Assembly (NCBI RefSeq): GCF_910591885.1
Contig: NW_025963670.1
Location: 37,443 to 101,442, forward strand
DNA: 64,000 bases
Direction: 5' to 3'
Source: Bombus terrestris
Lineage: Eukaryota > Arthropoda > Insecta > Hymenoptera > Apidae
Part shown: positions 1 to 13,040 of the stretch, piece by piece
Layout of the letters: every line of letters begins with the position of its first letter
Numbering within the stretch: position 1 is the stretch's first letter
Position numbers and translations under genes: made by a program
Notes under the pieces: generated by a model
Told to the model about the DNA's origin: nothing
Database searches by the model: none
The model's input: only the letters and a program-made list of their open reading frames with translations

Positions 1-560
1 TGTCCAACGGTGTCCCACGATGTCCAACGATGTCCAACGATGTCCAACGGTGTCCAACGGTGTCCAACGGTGTCCCACGGTGTCCAACGGTGTCCCACGT
101 TGTCCCACGTTGTCCCACGTTGTCCCACGTTGTCCAACGATGTCCCACGTTGTCCAACGGTGTCCAACGGTGTCCAACGATGTCCAACGATGTCCAACGG
201 TGTCCCACGATGTCCAACGATGTCCAACGATGTCCAACGGTGTCCCACGTTGTCCCACGTTGTCCCACGTTGTCCCACGTTGTCCCACGTTGTCCCACGG
301 TGTCCAACGATGTCCAACGGTGTCCCACGTTGTCCAACGGTGTCCCACGTTGTCCCACGTTGTCCCACGTTGTCCCACGTTGTCCCACGTTGTCCCACGT
401 TGTCCCACGTTGTCCCACGTTGTCCCACGTTGTCCCACGTTGTCCCACGTTGTACCACGTTGTCCCACGTTGTCCCACGTTGTCCCACGTTGTCCCACGT
501 TGTCCCACGTTGTCCCACGTTGTCCAACGATGTCCAACGGTGTCCCACGTTGTCCCACGT

Positions 561-580
561 TGTTCCATGGTTTCCCACGT
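561..580. repeat. Linked variant pair tgttccatgg + tttcccacgt (type copy)
   Basis: A unit with three changes (c4t, c8t, t10g) is followed almost always by a unit with g2t. It usually sits two consensus units after the word tgtccaacga, tgtccaacgg. Further copies start at 671, 1091, 1771, 2481, 3571, 3981, 5131, 6221, 6631, 7191, 7551, 8071 and 8651, and the pair recurs through about 42.2 kb. Exceptions are informative: at 9071, 11641 and 28231 the second unit is consensus; at 19341 and 22941 the first ends in t; at 16171 base 4 is c. The first unit creates an NcoI site (CCATGG) and lacks the usual CpG. The linkage shows that the pair spread by block duplication, not by repeated mutation. Confidence 0.93.
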
Positions 581-860
581 TGTCCCACGTTGTCCCACGT
601 TGTCCCACGTGGTCCCACGTTGTCCCACGTTGTCCAACGATGTCCAACGGTGTCCCACGTTGTCCCACGTTGTTCCATGGTTTCCCACGTTGTCCCACGT
701 TGTCCCACGTTGTCCCACGTTGTCCCACGTTGTCCCACGGTGTCCCACGGTGTCCAACGATGTCCAACGGTGTCCCACGTTGTCCCACGTTGTCCCACGT
801 TGTCCCACGTTGTCCCACGTTGTCCCACGATGTCCCACGTTGTCCCACGTTGTCCCACGT

Positions 861-3800
861 TGTCCCAAGTTGTCCCACGTTGTCCCACGTTGTCCCACGT
901 TGTCCCACGTGGTCCCACGTTGTCCCACGTTGTCCCACGGTGTCCAACGATGTCCAACGGTGTCCCACGTTGTCCAACGGTGTCCCACGTTGTCCCACGT
1001 TGTCCCACGTTGTCCCACGTTGTCCCACGTTGTCCCACGTTGTCCCACGTTGTCCAACGATGTCCAACGGTGTCCCACGTTGTCCCACGTTGTTCCATGG
1101 TTTCCCACGTTGTCCCACGTTGTCCCACGTTGTCCCACGGTGTCCAACGATGTCCAACGGTGTCCCACGTTGTCCCACGTTGTCCCACGTTGTCCCACGT
1201 TGTCCCACGTTGTCCCACGTTGTCCCACGTTGTCCCACGTTGTCCCACGTTGTCCCACGTTGTCCCACGTTGTCCCACGGTGTCCAACGGTGTCCAACGA
1301 TGTCCCACGTTGTCCCACGTTGTCCCACGTTGTCCCACGTTGTCCCACGATGTCCCACGTTGTCCCACGTTGTCCCACGTTGTCCCACGTTGTCCCACGT
1401 TGTCCCACGTTGTCCCACGTTGTCCCACGTTGTCCCACGTTGTCCCACGTTGTCCCACGTTGTCCCACGTTGTCCCACGGTGTCCAACGATGTCCAACGG
1501 TGTCCAGCGATGTCCAACGGTGTCCCACGTTGTCCCACGTTTTCCCACGTTGTCCCACGTTGTCCCACGTTGTCCCTCGTTGTCCCACGTTGTCCCACGT
1601 TGTCCCACGTTGTCCCACGTTGTCCCACGGTGTCCAACGATGTCCAACGGTGTCCAGCGATGTCCAACGGTGTCCCACGTTGTCCCACGTTTTCCCACGT
1701 TGTCCCACGTTGTCCCACGGTGTCCAACGATGTCCAACGATGTCCAACGGTGTCCCACGTTGTCCCACGTTGTTCCATGGTTTCCCACGTTGTCCCACGT
1801 TGTCCCACGTTGTCCCACGGTGTCCAACGATGTCCAACGGTGTCCAACGGTGTCCAACGGTGTCCAACGGTGTCCCACGTTGTCCCACGTTGTCCCACGT
1901 TGTCCCACGTTGTCCCACGTTGTCCCACGATGTCCCACGTTGTCCCACGTTGTCCCACGTTGTCCCACGTTGTCCCACGTTGTCCCACGTTGTCCCACGT
2001 TGTCCCACGTTGTCCCACGGTGTCCAACGGTGTCCCACGTTGTCCCACGTTGTCCCACGTTGTCCCACGGTGTCCAACGATGTCCAACGGTGTCCAACGG
2101 TGTCCCACGGTGTCCAACGGTGTCCCACGTTGTCCCACGTTGTCCCACGTTGTCCCACGGTGTCCAACGATGTCCAACGGTGTCCCACGTTGTCCCACGT
2201 TGTCCCACGTTGTCCCACGTTGTCCCACGTTGTCCCAAGTTGTCCCACGATGTCCAACGATGTCCAACGATGTCCAACGGTGTCCAACGGTGTCCCACGT
2301 TGTCCCACGTTGTCCCACGTTGTCCCACGGTGTCCAACGATGTCCAACGGTGTCCAACGGTGTCCCACGGTGTCCAACGGTGTCCCACGTTGTCCCACGT
2401 TGTCCCACGTTGTCCCACGTGGTCCCACGTTGTCCCACGTTGTCCAACGATGTCCAACGGTGTCCCACGTTGTCCCACGTTGTTCCATGGTTTCCCACGT
2501 TGTCCCACGTTGTCCCACGTTGTCCCACGTTGTCCCACGTTGTCCCACGGTGTCCCACGGTGTCCAACGATGTCCAACGGTGTCCCACGTTGTCCCACGT
2601 TGTCCCACGTTGTCCCACGTTGTCCCACGTTGTCCCACGATGTCCCACGTTGTCCCACGTTGTCCCACGTTGTCCCACGTTGTCCCACGGTGTCCAACGA
2701 TGTCCAACGGTGTCCAACGGTGTCCCACGGTGTCCAACGGTGTCCCACGTTGTCCCACGTTGTCCCACGTTGTCCCACGTTGTCCCACGGTGTCCAACGA
2801 TGTCCAACGGTGTCCCACGTTGTCCAACGGTGTCCAACGGTGTCCAACGATGTCCAACGATGTCCAACGGTGTCCCACGATGTCCAACGATGTCCAACGA
2901 TGTCCAACGGTGTCCAACGATGTCCAACGGTGTCCAACGATGTCCAACGATGTCCAACGGTGTCCCACGATGTCCAACGATGTCCAACGATGTCCAACGG
3001 TGTCCAACGGTGTCCAACGGTGTCCCACGGTGTCCAACGGTGTCCCACGTTGTCCCACGTTGTCCCACGTTGTCCCACGTTGTCCAACGATGTCCCACGT
3101 TGTCCAACGGTGTCCAACGGTGTCCAACGATGTCCAACGATGTCCAACGGTGTCCCACGATGTCCAACGATGTCCAACGATGTCCAACGGTGTCCCACGT
3201 TGTCCCACGTTGTCCCACGTTGTCCCACGTTGTCCCACGTTGTCCCACGGTGTCCAACGATGTCCAACGGTGTCCCACGTTGTCCAACGGTGTCCCACGT
3301 TGTCCCACGTTGTCCCACGTTGTCCCACGTTGTCCCACGTTGTCCCACGTTGTCCCACGTTGTCCCACGTTGTCCCACGTTGTCCCACGTTGTCCCACGT
3401 TGTCCCACGTTGTCCCACGGTGTCCAACGATGTCCAACGGTGTCCAACGGTGTCCCACGGTGTCCAACGGTGTCCCACGTTGTCCCACGTTGTCCCACGT
3501 TGTCCCACGTGGTCCCACGTTGTCCCACGTTGTCCAACGATGTCCAACGGTGTCCCACGTTGTCCCACGTTGTTCCATGGTTTCCCACGTTGTCCCACGT
3601 TGTCCCACGTTGTCCCACGTTGTCCCACGGTGTCCCACGGTGTCCAACGATGTCCAACGGTGTCCCACGTTGTCCCACGTTGTCCCACGTTGTCCCACGT
3701 TGTCCCACGTTGTCCCACGATGTCCCACGTTGTCCCACGTTGTCCCACGTTGTCCCAAGTTGTCCCACGTTGTCCCACGTTGTCCCACGTTGTCCCACGT

Positions 3801-4470
3801 GGTCCCACGTTGTCCCACGTTGTCCCACGGTGTCCAACGATGTCCAACGGTGTCCCACGTTGTCCAACGGTGTCCCACGTTGTCCCACGTTGTCCCACGT
3901 TGTCCCACGTTGTCCCACGTTGTCCCACGTTGTCCCACGTTGTCCAACGATGTCCAACGGTGTCCCACGTTGTCCCACGTTGTTCCATGGTTTCCCACGT
4001 TGTCCCACGTTGTCCCACGTTGTCCCACGGTGTCCAACGATGTCCAACGGTGTCCCACGTTGTCCCACGTTGTCCCACGTTGTCCCACGTTGTCCCACGT
4101 TGTCCCACGTTGTCCCACGTTGTCCCACGTTGTCCCACGTTGTCCCACGTTGTCCCACGTTGTCCCACGTTGTCCCACGGTGTCCAACGGTGTCCAACGA
4201 TGTCCCACGTTGTCCCACGTTGTCCCACGTTGTCCCACGTTGTCCCACGATGTCCCACGTTGTCCCACGTTGTCCCACGTTGTCCCACGTTGTCCCACGT
4301 TGTCCCACGTTGTCCCACGTTGTCCCACGTTGTCCCACGTTGTCCCACGTTGTCCCACGTTGTCCCACGGTGTCCAACGATGTCCAACGGTGTCCAGCGA
4401 TGTCCAACGGTGTCCCACGTTGTCCCACGTTTTCCCACGTTGTCCCACGTTGTCCCACGTTGTCCCTCGT
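861..4470. repeat. Higher-order repeat, offset 2,890 bp
   Basis: Landmarks in 861-1580 recur 2,890 bp later in the same order: tgtcccaagt 861 to 3751, ggtcccacgt 911 to 3801, tgtccctcgt 1571 to 4461. Between landmarks the order of common variants also matches closely, so the two blocks are copies of one parent segment. Confidence 0.85.
1471..1700. repeat. Paired tgtccagcga cassette, 150-bp spacing (type copy)
   Basis: The word tgtcccacgg, tgtccaacga, tgtccaacgg, tgtccagcga, tgtccaacgg, two consensus units, tttcccacgt occurs twice, with the tgtccagcga units 150 bp apart (1501 and 1651). The same 150-bp dimer recurs at 9491/9641, 12061/12211, 15541/15691, 18161/18311 (the second is tgtcccgcga), 21761/21911, 33571 with 33421, 36871/37021, 39251/39401, 42781/42931, 45241/45391 and 47911/48061. 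Single copies also occur, for example at 4391 and 7071. Its persistence across both registers makes it one of the oldest modules in the array. Confidence 0.9.
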
Positions 4471-6460
4471 TGTCCCACGTTGTCCCACGTTGTCCCACGT
4501 TGTCCCACGTTGTCCCACGATGTCCCACGTTGTCCCACGTTGTCCCACGTTGTCCCACGTTGTCCCACGATGTCCCACGTTGTCCCACGTTGTCCCACGT
4601 TGTCCCAAGTTGTCCCACGTTGTCCCACGTTGTCCCACGTTGTCCCACGGTGTCCAACGATGTCCAACGGTGTCCCACGTTGTCCCACGTTGTCCCACGT
4701 TGTCCCACGTTGACCCACGTTGTCCCACGTTGTCCCACGTTGTCCCACGTTGTCCCACGTTGTCCCACGTTGTCCCACGTTGTCCCACGTTGTCCCACGT
4801 TGTCCCACGGTGTCCAACGGTGTCCAACGATGTCCCACGTTGTCCCACGTTGTCCCACGTTGTCCCACGTTGTCCCACGATGTCCCACGTTGTCCCACGT
4901 TGTCTCACGTTGTCCCACGTTGTCCCACGTTGTCCCACGTTGTCCCACGTTGTCCCACGTTGTCCCACGTTGTCCCACGGTGTCCAACGATGTCCAACGG
5001 TGTCCAACGGTGTCCCACGGTGTCCAATGGTGTCCCACGTTGTCCCACGTTGTCCCACGTTGTCCCACGTGGTCCCACGTTGTCCCACGTTGTCCAACGA
5101 TGTCCAACGGTGTCCCACGTTGTCCCACGTTGTTCCATGGTTTCCCACGTTGTCCCACGTTGTCCCACGTTGTCCCACGTTGTCCCACGTTGTCCCACGG
5201 TGTCCCACGGTGTCCAACGATGTCCAACGGTGTCCCACGTTGTCCCACGTTGTCCCACGTTGTCCCACGTTGTCCCACGTTGTCCCACGATGTCCCACGT
5301 TGTCCCACGTTGTCCCACGTTGTCCCACGTTGTCCCACGGTGTCCAACGATGTCCAACGGTGTCCAACGGTGTCCCACGGTGTCCAACGGTGTCCCACGT
5401 TGTCCCACGTTGTCCCACGTTGTCCCACGTTGTCCCACGGTGTCCAACGATGTCCAACGGTGTCCCACGTTGTCCAACGGTGTCCAACGGTGTCCAACGA
5501 TGTCCAACGATGTCCAACGGTGTCCCACGATGTCCAACGATGTCCAACGATGTCCAACGGTGTCCAACGATGTCCAACGGTGTCCAACGATGTCCAACGA
5601 TGTCCAACGGTGTCCCACGATGTCCAACGATGTCCAACGATGTCCAACGGTGTCCAACGGTGTCCAACGGTGTCCCACGGTGTCCAACGGTGTCCCACGT
5701 TGTCCCACGTTGTCCCACGTTGTCCCACGTTGTCCAACGATGTCCCACGTTGTCCAACGGTGTCCAACGGTGTCCAACGATGTCCAACGATGTCCAACGG
5801 TGTCCCACGATGTCCAACGATGTCCAACGATGTCCAACGGTGTCCCACGTTGTCCCACGTTGTCCCACGTTGTCCCACGTTGTCCCACGTTGTCCCACGG
5901 TGTCCAACGATGTCCAACGGTGTCCCACGTTGTCCAACGGTGTCCCACGTTGTCCCACGTTGTCCCACGTTGTCCCACGTTGTCCCACGTTGTCCCACGT
6001 TGTCCCACGTTGTCCCACGTTGTCCCACGTTGTCCCACGTTGTCCCACGTTGTCCCACGTTGTCCCACGGTGTCCAACGATGTCCAACGGTGTCCAACGG
6101 TGTCCCACGGTGTCCAACGGTGTCCCACGTTGTCCCACGTTGTCCCACGTTGTCCCACGTGGTCCCACGTTGTCCCACGTTGTCCAACGATGTCCAACGG
6201 TGTCCCACGTTGTCCCACGTTGTTCCATGGTTTCCCACGTTGTCCCACGTTGTCCCACGTTGTCCCACGTTGTCCCACGGTGTCCCACGGTGTCCAACGA
6301 TGTCCAACGGTGTCCCACGTTGTCCCACGTTGTCCCACGTTGTCCCACGTTGTCCCACGTTGTCCCACGATGTCCCACGTTGTCCCACGTTGTCCCACGT
6401 TGTCCCAAGTTGTCCCACGTTGTCCCACGTTGTCCCACGTTGTCCCACGTGGTCCCACGT
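3751..6460. repeat. Higher-order repeat, offset 2,650 bp
   Basis: Landmarks at 3511, 3751 and 3801 recur at 6161, 6401 and 6451. The offset then falls to 2,530 bp at the tgtccctcgt landmark (4461 to 6991), so 12 units were lost or gained inside one copy. All changes are whole units. Confidence 0.82.
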
Positions 6461-6990
6461 TGTCCCACGTTGTCCCACGGTGTCCAACGATGTCCAACGG
6501 TGTCCCACGTTGTCCAACGGTGTCCCACGTTGTCCCACGTTGTCCCACGTTGTCCCACGTTGTCCCACGTTGTCCCACGTTGTCCCACGTTGTCCAACGA
6601 TGTCCAACGGTGTCCCACGTTGTCCCACGTTGTTCCATGGTTTCCCACGTTGTCCCACGTTGTCCCACGTTGTCCCACGGTGTCCAACGATGTCCAACGG
6701 TGTCCCACGTTGTCCCACGTTGTCCCACGTTGTCCCACGTTGTCCCACGTTGTCCCACGTTGTCCCACGTTGTCCCACGTTGTCCCACGTTGTCCCACGT
6801 TGTCCCACGTTGTCCCACGTTGTCCCACGGTGTCCAACGGTGTCCAACGATGTCCCACGTTGTCCCACGTTGTCCCACGTTGTCCCACGTTGTCCCACGA
6901 TGTCCCACGTTGTCCCACGTTGTCCCACGTTGTCCCACGTTGTCCCACGTTGTCCCACGTTGTCCCACGTTGTCCCACGTTGTCCCACGT

Positions 6991-9900
6991 TGTCCCTCGT
7001 TGTCCCACGTTGTCCCACGTTGTCCCACGTTGTCCCACGTTGTCCCACGGTGTCCAACGATGTCCAACGGTGTCCAGCGATGTCCAACGGTGTCCCACGT
7101 TGTCCCACGTTTTCCCACGTTGTCCCACGTTGTCCCACGGTGTCCAACGATGTCCAACGATGTCCAACGGTGTCCCACGTTGTCCCACGTTGTTCCATGG
7201 TTTCCCACGTTGTCCCACGTTGTCCCACGTTGTCCCACGGTGTCCAACGATGTCCAACGGTGTCCAACGGTGTCCAACGGTGTCCAACGGTGTCCCACGT
7301 TGTCCCACGTTGTCCCACGTTGTCCCACGTTGTCCCACGTTGTCCCACGATGTCCCACGTTGTCCCACGTTGTCCCACGTTGTCCCACGTTGTCCCACGT
7401 TGTCTCACGTTGTCCCACGTTGTCCCACGGTGTCCAACGATGTCCAACGGTGTCCAACGGTGTCCCACGTTGTCCCACGTTGTCCCACGTTGTCCCACGT
7501 TGTCCCACGTTGTCCAACGATGTCCAACGGTGTCCCACGTTGTCCCACGTTGTTCCATGGTTTCCCACGTTGTCCCACGTTGTCCCACGTTGTCCCACGT
7601 TCTCCCACGTTGTCCCACGTGGTCCCACGTTGTCCCACGTTGTCCCACGTTGTCCCACGATGTCCCACGTTGTCCCACGTTGTCCCACGTTGTCCCACGT
7701 TGTCCCACGTTGTCCCACGTTGTCCCACGTGGTCCCACGTTGTCCCACGTTGTCCCACGGTGTCCAACGATGTCCAACGGTGTCCCACGTTGTCCAACGG
7801 TGTCCCACGTTGTCCCACGTTGTCCCACGTTGTCCCACGTTGTCCCACGATGTCCCACGTTGTCCCACGTTGTCCCACGTTGTCCCACGTTGTCCCACGT
7901 TGTCCCACGGTGTCCAACGATGTCCCACGTTGTCCCACGTTGTCCCACGTTGTCCCACGTTGACCCACGATGTCCCACGTTGTCCCACGTTGTCCCACGT
8001 TGTCCCACGTTGTCCCACGTTGTCCCACGTTGTCCAACGATGTCCAACGGTGTCCCACGTTGTCCCACGTTGTTCCATGGTTTCCCACGTTGTCCCACGT
8101 TGTCCCACGTTGTCCCACGGTGTCCAACGATGTCCAACGGTGTCCAACGGTGTCCAACGGTGTCCCACGTTGTCCCACGTTGTCCCACGTTGTCCCACGG
8201 TGTCCAACGATGTCCAACGGTGTCCCACGTTGTCCCACGTTGTCCCACGTTGTCCCACGTTGTCCCACGTTGTCCCACGATGTCCCACGTTGTCCCACGT
8301 TGTCCCACGTTGTCCCACGTTGTCCCACGTTGTCCCACGTTGTCCCACGTTGTCCCACGTTGTCCCACGTTGTCCCACGTTGTCCCACGTTGTCCCACGT
8401 TGTCCCACGTTGTCCCACGGTGTCCAACGATGTCCAACGGTGTCCAACGGTGTCCAACGGTGTCCAACGATGTCCAACGATGTCCAACGATGTCCAACGG
8501 TGTCCAACGATGTCCAACGATGTCCAACGGTATCCCACGATGTCCAACGATGTCCAACGATGTCCAACGGTGTCCAACGATGTCCAACGGTGTCCAACGA
8601 TGTCCCACATTGTCCAACGATGTCCAACGGTGTCCCACGTTGTCCCACGTTGTTCCATGGTTTCCCACGTTGTCCCACGTTGTCCCACGTTGTCCCACGT
8701 TGTCCCACGTTGTCCCACGGTGTCCCACGGTGTCCAACGATGTCCAACGGTGTCCCACGTTGTCCCACGTTGTCCCACGTTGTCCCACGTTGTCCCACGT
8801 TGTCCCACGATGTCCCACGTTGTCCCACGTTGTCCCACGTTGTCCCACGTTGTCCCACGTTGTCCCACGTTGTCCCACGTTGTCCCACGTGGTCCCACGT
8901 TGTCCCACGTTGTCCCACGGTGTCCAACGATGTCCAACGGTGTCCCACGTTGTCCAACGGTGTCCCACGTTGTCCCACGTTGTCCCACGTTGTCCCACGT
9001 TGTCCCACGTTGTCCCACGTTGTCCCACGTTGTCCAACGATGTCCAACGGTGTCCCACGTTGTCCCACGTTGTTCCATGGTGTCCCACGTTGTCCCACGT
9101 TGTCCCACGTTGTCCCACGGTGTCCAACGATGTCCAACGGTGTCCCACGTTGTCCCACGTTGTCCCACGTTGTCCCACGTTGTCCCACGTTGTCCCACGT
9201 TGTCCCACGTTGTCCCACGTTGTCCCACGTTGTCCCACGTTGTCCCACGTTGTCCCACGTTGTCCCACGGTGTCCAACGGTGTCCAACGATGTCCCACGT
9301 TGTCCCACGTTGTCCCACGTTGTCCCACGTTGTCCCACGATGTCCCACGTTGTCCCACGTTGTCCCACGTTGTCCCACGTTGTCCCACGTTGTCCCACGT
9401 TGTCCCACGTTGTCCCACGTTGTCCCACGTTGTCCCACGTTGTCCCACGTTGTCCCACGTTGTCCCACGGTGTCCAACGATGTCCAACGGTGTCCAGCGA
9501 TGTCCAACGGTGTCCCACGTTGTCCCACGTTTTCCCACGTTGTCCCACGTTGTCCCACGTTGTCCCTCGTTGTCCCACGTTGTCCCACGTTGTCCCACGT
9601 TGTCCCACGTTGTCCCACGGTGTCCAACGATGTCCAACGGTGTCCAGCGATGTCCAACGGTGTCCCACGTTGTCCCACGTTTTCCCACGTTGTCCCACGT
9701 TGTCCCACGGTGTCCAACGATGTCCAACGATGTCCAACGGTGTCCCACGTTGTCCCACGTTGTTCCATGGTTTCCCACGTTGTCCCACGTTGTCCCACGT
9801 TGTCCCACGGTGTCCAACGATGTCCAACGGTGTCCAACGGTGTCCCACGGTGTCCAACGGTGTCCCACGTTGTCCCACGTTGTCCCACGTTGTCCCACGT

Positions 9901-12900
9901 TGTCCCACGTTGTCCCACGATGTCCCACGTTGTCCCACGTTGTCCCACGTTGTCCCACGTTGTCCCACGTTGTCTCACGTTGTCCCACGTTGTCCCACGG
10001 TGTCCAACGATGTCCAACGGTGTCCAACGGTGTCCCACGTTGTCCCACGTTGTCCCACGTTGTCCCACGTTGTCCCACGTTGTCCAACGATGTCCAACGG
10101 TGTCCCACGTTGTCCCACGTTGTTCCATGGTTTCCCACGTTGTCCCACGTTGTCCCACGTTGTCCCACGTTCTCCCACGTTGTCCCACGTGGTCCCACGT
10201 TGTCCCACGTTGTCCCACGTTGTCCCACGATGTCCCACGTTGTCCCACGTTGTCCCACGTTGTCCCACGTTGTCCCACGTTGTCCCACGTTGTCCCACGT
10301 GGTCCCACGTTGTCCCACGTTGTCCCACGGTGTCCAACGATGTCCAACGGTGTCCCACGTTGTCCAACGGTGTCCCACGTTGTCCCACGTTGTCCCACGT
10401 TGTCCCACGTTGTCCCACGATGTCCCACGTTGTCCCACGTTGTCCCACGTTGTCCCACGTTGTCCCACGTTGTCCCACGGTGTCCAACGATGTCCCACGT
10501 TGTCCCACGTTGTCCCACGTTGTCCCACGTTGACCCACGATGTCCCACGTTGTCCCACGTTGTCCCACGTTGTCCCACGTTGTCCCACGTTGTCCCACGT
10601 TGTCCAACGATGTCCAACGGTGTCCCACGTTGTCCCACGTTGTTCCATGGTTTCCCACGTTGTCCCACGTTGTCCCACGTTGTCCCACGGTGTCCAACGA
10701 TGTCCAACGGTGTCCAACGGTGTCCAACGGTGTCCCACGTTGTCCCACGTTGTCCCACGTTGTCCCACGGTGTCCAACGATGTCCAACGGTGTCCCACGT
10801 TGTCCCACGTTGTCCCACGTTGTCCCACGTTGTCCCACGTTGTCCCACGATGTCCCACGTTGTCCCACGTTGTCCCACGTTGTCCCACGTTGTCCCACGT
10901 TGTCCCACGTTGTCCCACGTTGTCCCACGTTGTCCCACGTTGTCCCACGTTGTCCCACGTTGTCCCACGTTGTCCCACGTTGTCCCACGGTGTCCAACGA
11001 TGTCCAACGGTGTCCAACGGTGTCCAACGGTGTCCAACGATGTCCAACGATGTCCAACGATGTCCAACGGTGTCCAACGATGTCCAACGATGTCCAACGG
11101 TATCCCACGATGTCCAACGATGTCCAACGATGTCCAACGGTGTCCAACGATGTCCAACGGTGTCCAACGATGTCCCACATTGTCCAACGATGTCCAACGG
11201 TGTCCCACGTTGTCCCACGTTGTTCCATGGTTTCCCACGTTGTCCCACGTTGTCCCACGTTGTCCCACGTTGTCCCACGTTGTCCCACGGTGTCCCACGG
11301 TGTCCAACGATGTCCAACGGTGTCCCACGTTGTCCCACGTTGTCCCACGTTGTCCCACGTTGTCCCACGTTGTCCCACGATGTCCCACGTTGTCCCACGT
11401 TGTCCCACGTTGTCCCAAGTTGTCCCACGTTGTCCCACGTTGTCCCACGTTGTCCCACGTGGTCCCACGTTGTCCCACGTTGTCCCACGGTGTCCAACGA
11501 TGTCCAACGGTGTCCCACGTTGTCCAACGGTGTCCCACGTTGTCCCACGTTGTCCCACGTTGTCCCACGTTGTCCCACGTTGTCCCACGTTGTCCCACGT
11601 TGTCCAACGATGTCCAACGGTGTCCCACGTTGTCCCACGTTGTTCCATGGTGTCCCACGTTGTCCCACGTTGTCCCACGTTGTCCCACGGTGTCCAACGA
11701 TGTCCAACGGTGTCCCACGTTGTCCCACGTTGTCCCACGTTGTCCCACGTTGTCCCACGTTGTCCCACGTTGTCCCACGTTGTCCCACGTTGTCCCACGT
11801 TGTCCCACGTTGTCCCACGTTGTCCCACGTTGTCCCACGGTGTCCAACGGTGTCCAACGATGTCCCACGTTGTCCCACGTTGTCCCACGTTGTCCCACGT
11901 TGTCCCACGGTGTCCCACGTTGTCCCACGTTGTCCCACGTTGTCCCACGTTGTCCCACGTTGTCCCACGTTGTCCCACGTTGTCCCACGTTGTCCCACGT
12001 TGTCCCACGTTGTCCCACGTTGTCCCACGTTGTCCCACGGTGTCCAACGATGTCCAACGGTGTCCAGCGATGTCCAACGGTGTCCCACGTTGTCCCACGT
12101 TTTCCCACGTTGTCCCACGTTGTCCCACGTTGTCCCTCGTTGTCCCACGTTGTCCCACGTTGTCCCACGTTGTCCCACGTTGTCCCACGGTGTCCAACGA
12201 TGTCCAACGGTGTCCAGCGATGTCCAACGGTGTCCCACGTTGTCCCACGTTTTCCCACGTTGTCCCACGTTGTCCCACGGTGTCCAACGATGTCCAACGA
12301 TGTCCAACGGTGTCCCACGTTGTCCCACGTTGTTCCATGGTTTCCCACGTTGTCCCACGTTGTCCCACGTTGTCCCACGGTGTCCAACGATGTCCAACGG
12401 TGTCCAACGGTGTCCAACGGTGTCCAACGGTGTCCCACGTTGTCCCACGTTGTCCCACGTTGTCCCACGTTGTCCCACGTTGTCCCACGATGTCCCACGT
12501 TGTCCCACGTTGTCCCACGTTGTCCCACGTTGTCCCACGTTGTCCCACGTTGTCCCACGTTGTCCCACGGTGTCCAACGATGTCCAACGGTGTCCAACGG
12601 TGTCCCACGTTGTCCCACGTTGTCCCACGTTGTCCCACGTTGTCCCACGTTGTCCAACGATGTCCAACGGTGTCCCACGTTGTCCCACGTGGTCCCACGT
12701 TGTCCCACGTTGTCCCACGTTGTCCCACGATGTCCCACGTTGTCCCACGTTGTCCCACGTTGTCCCACGTTGTCCCACGTTGTCCCACGTTGTCCCACGT
12801 GGTCCCACGTTGTCCCACGTTGTCCCACGGTGTCCAACGATGTCCAACGGTGTCCCACGTTGTCCAACGGTGTCCCACGTTGTCCCACGTTGTCCCACGT

Positions 12901-13040
12901 TGTCCCACGTTGTCCCACGATGTCCCACGTTGTCCCACGTTGTCCCACGTTGTCCCACGTTGTCCCACGTTGTCCCACGGTGTCCAACGATGTCCCACGT
13001 TGTCCCACGTTGTCCCACGTTGTCCCACGTTGACCCACGA
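6991..13040. repeat. Three tandem higher-order copies, offsets 2,570 / 2,570 / 2,500 bp
   Basis: tgtccctcgt lies at 6991, 9561 and 12131 (2,570 bp each). tctcccacgt lies at 7601 and 10171, tgacccacga at 7961, 10531 and 13031, tatcccacga at 8531 and 11101, and tgtcccacat at 8601 and 11171. The first two steps are exactly 2,570 bp; the third tgacccacga is 2,500 bp on, seven units shorter. Shared rare variants in the same order mark recent tandem duplication. Confidence 0.9.

Noticed and set aside
561..580. tgttccatgg-tttcccacgt as a remnant of an inserted element or a regulatory site
   Set aside because: It keeps the exact 10-bp register and differs from consensus only by point changes, so it is a variant unit pair spread by duplication, not an insertion.
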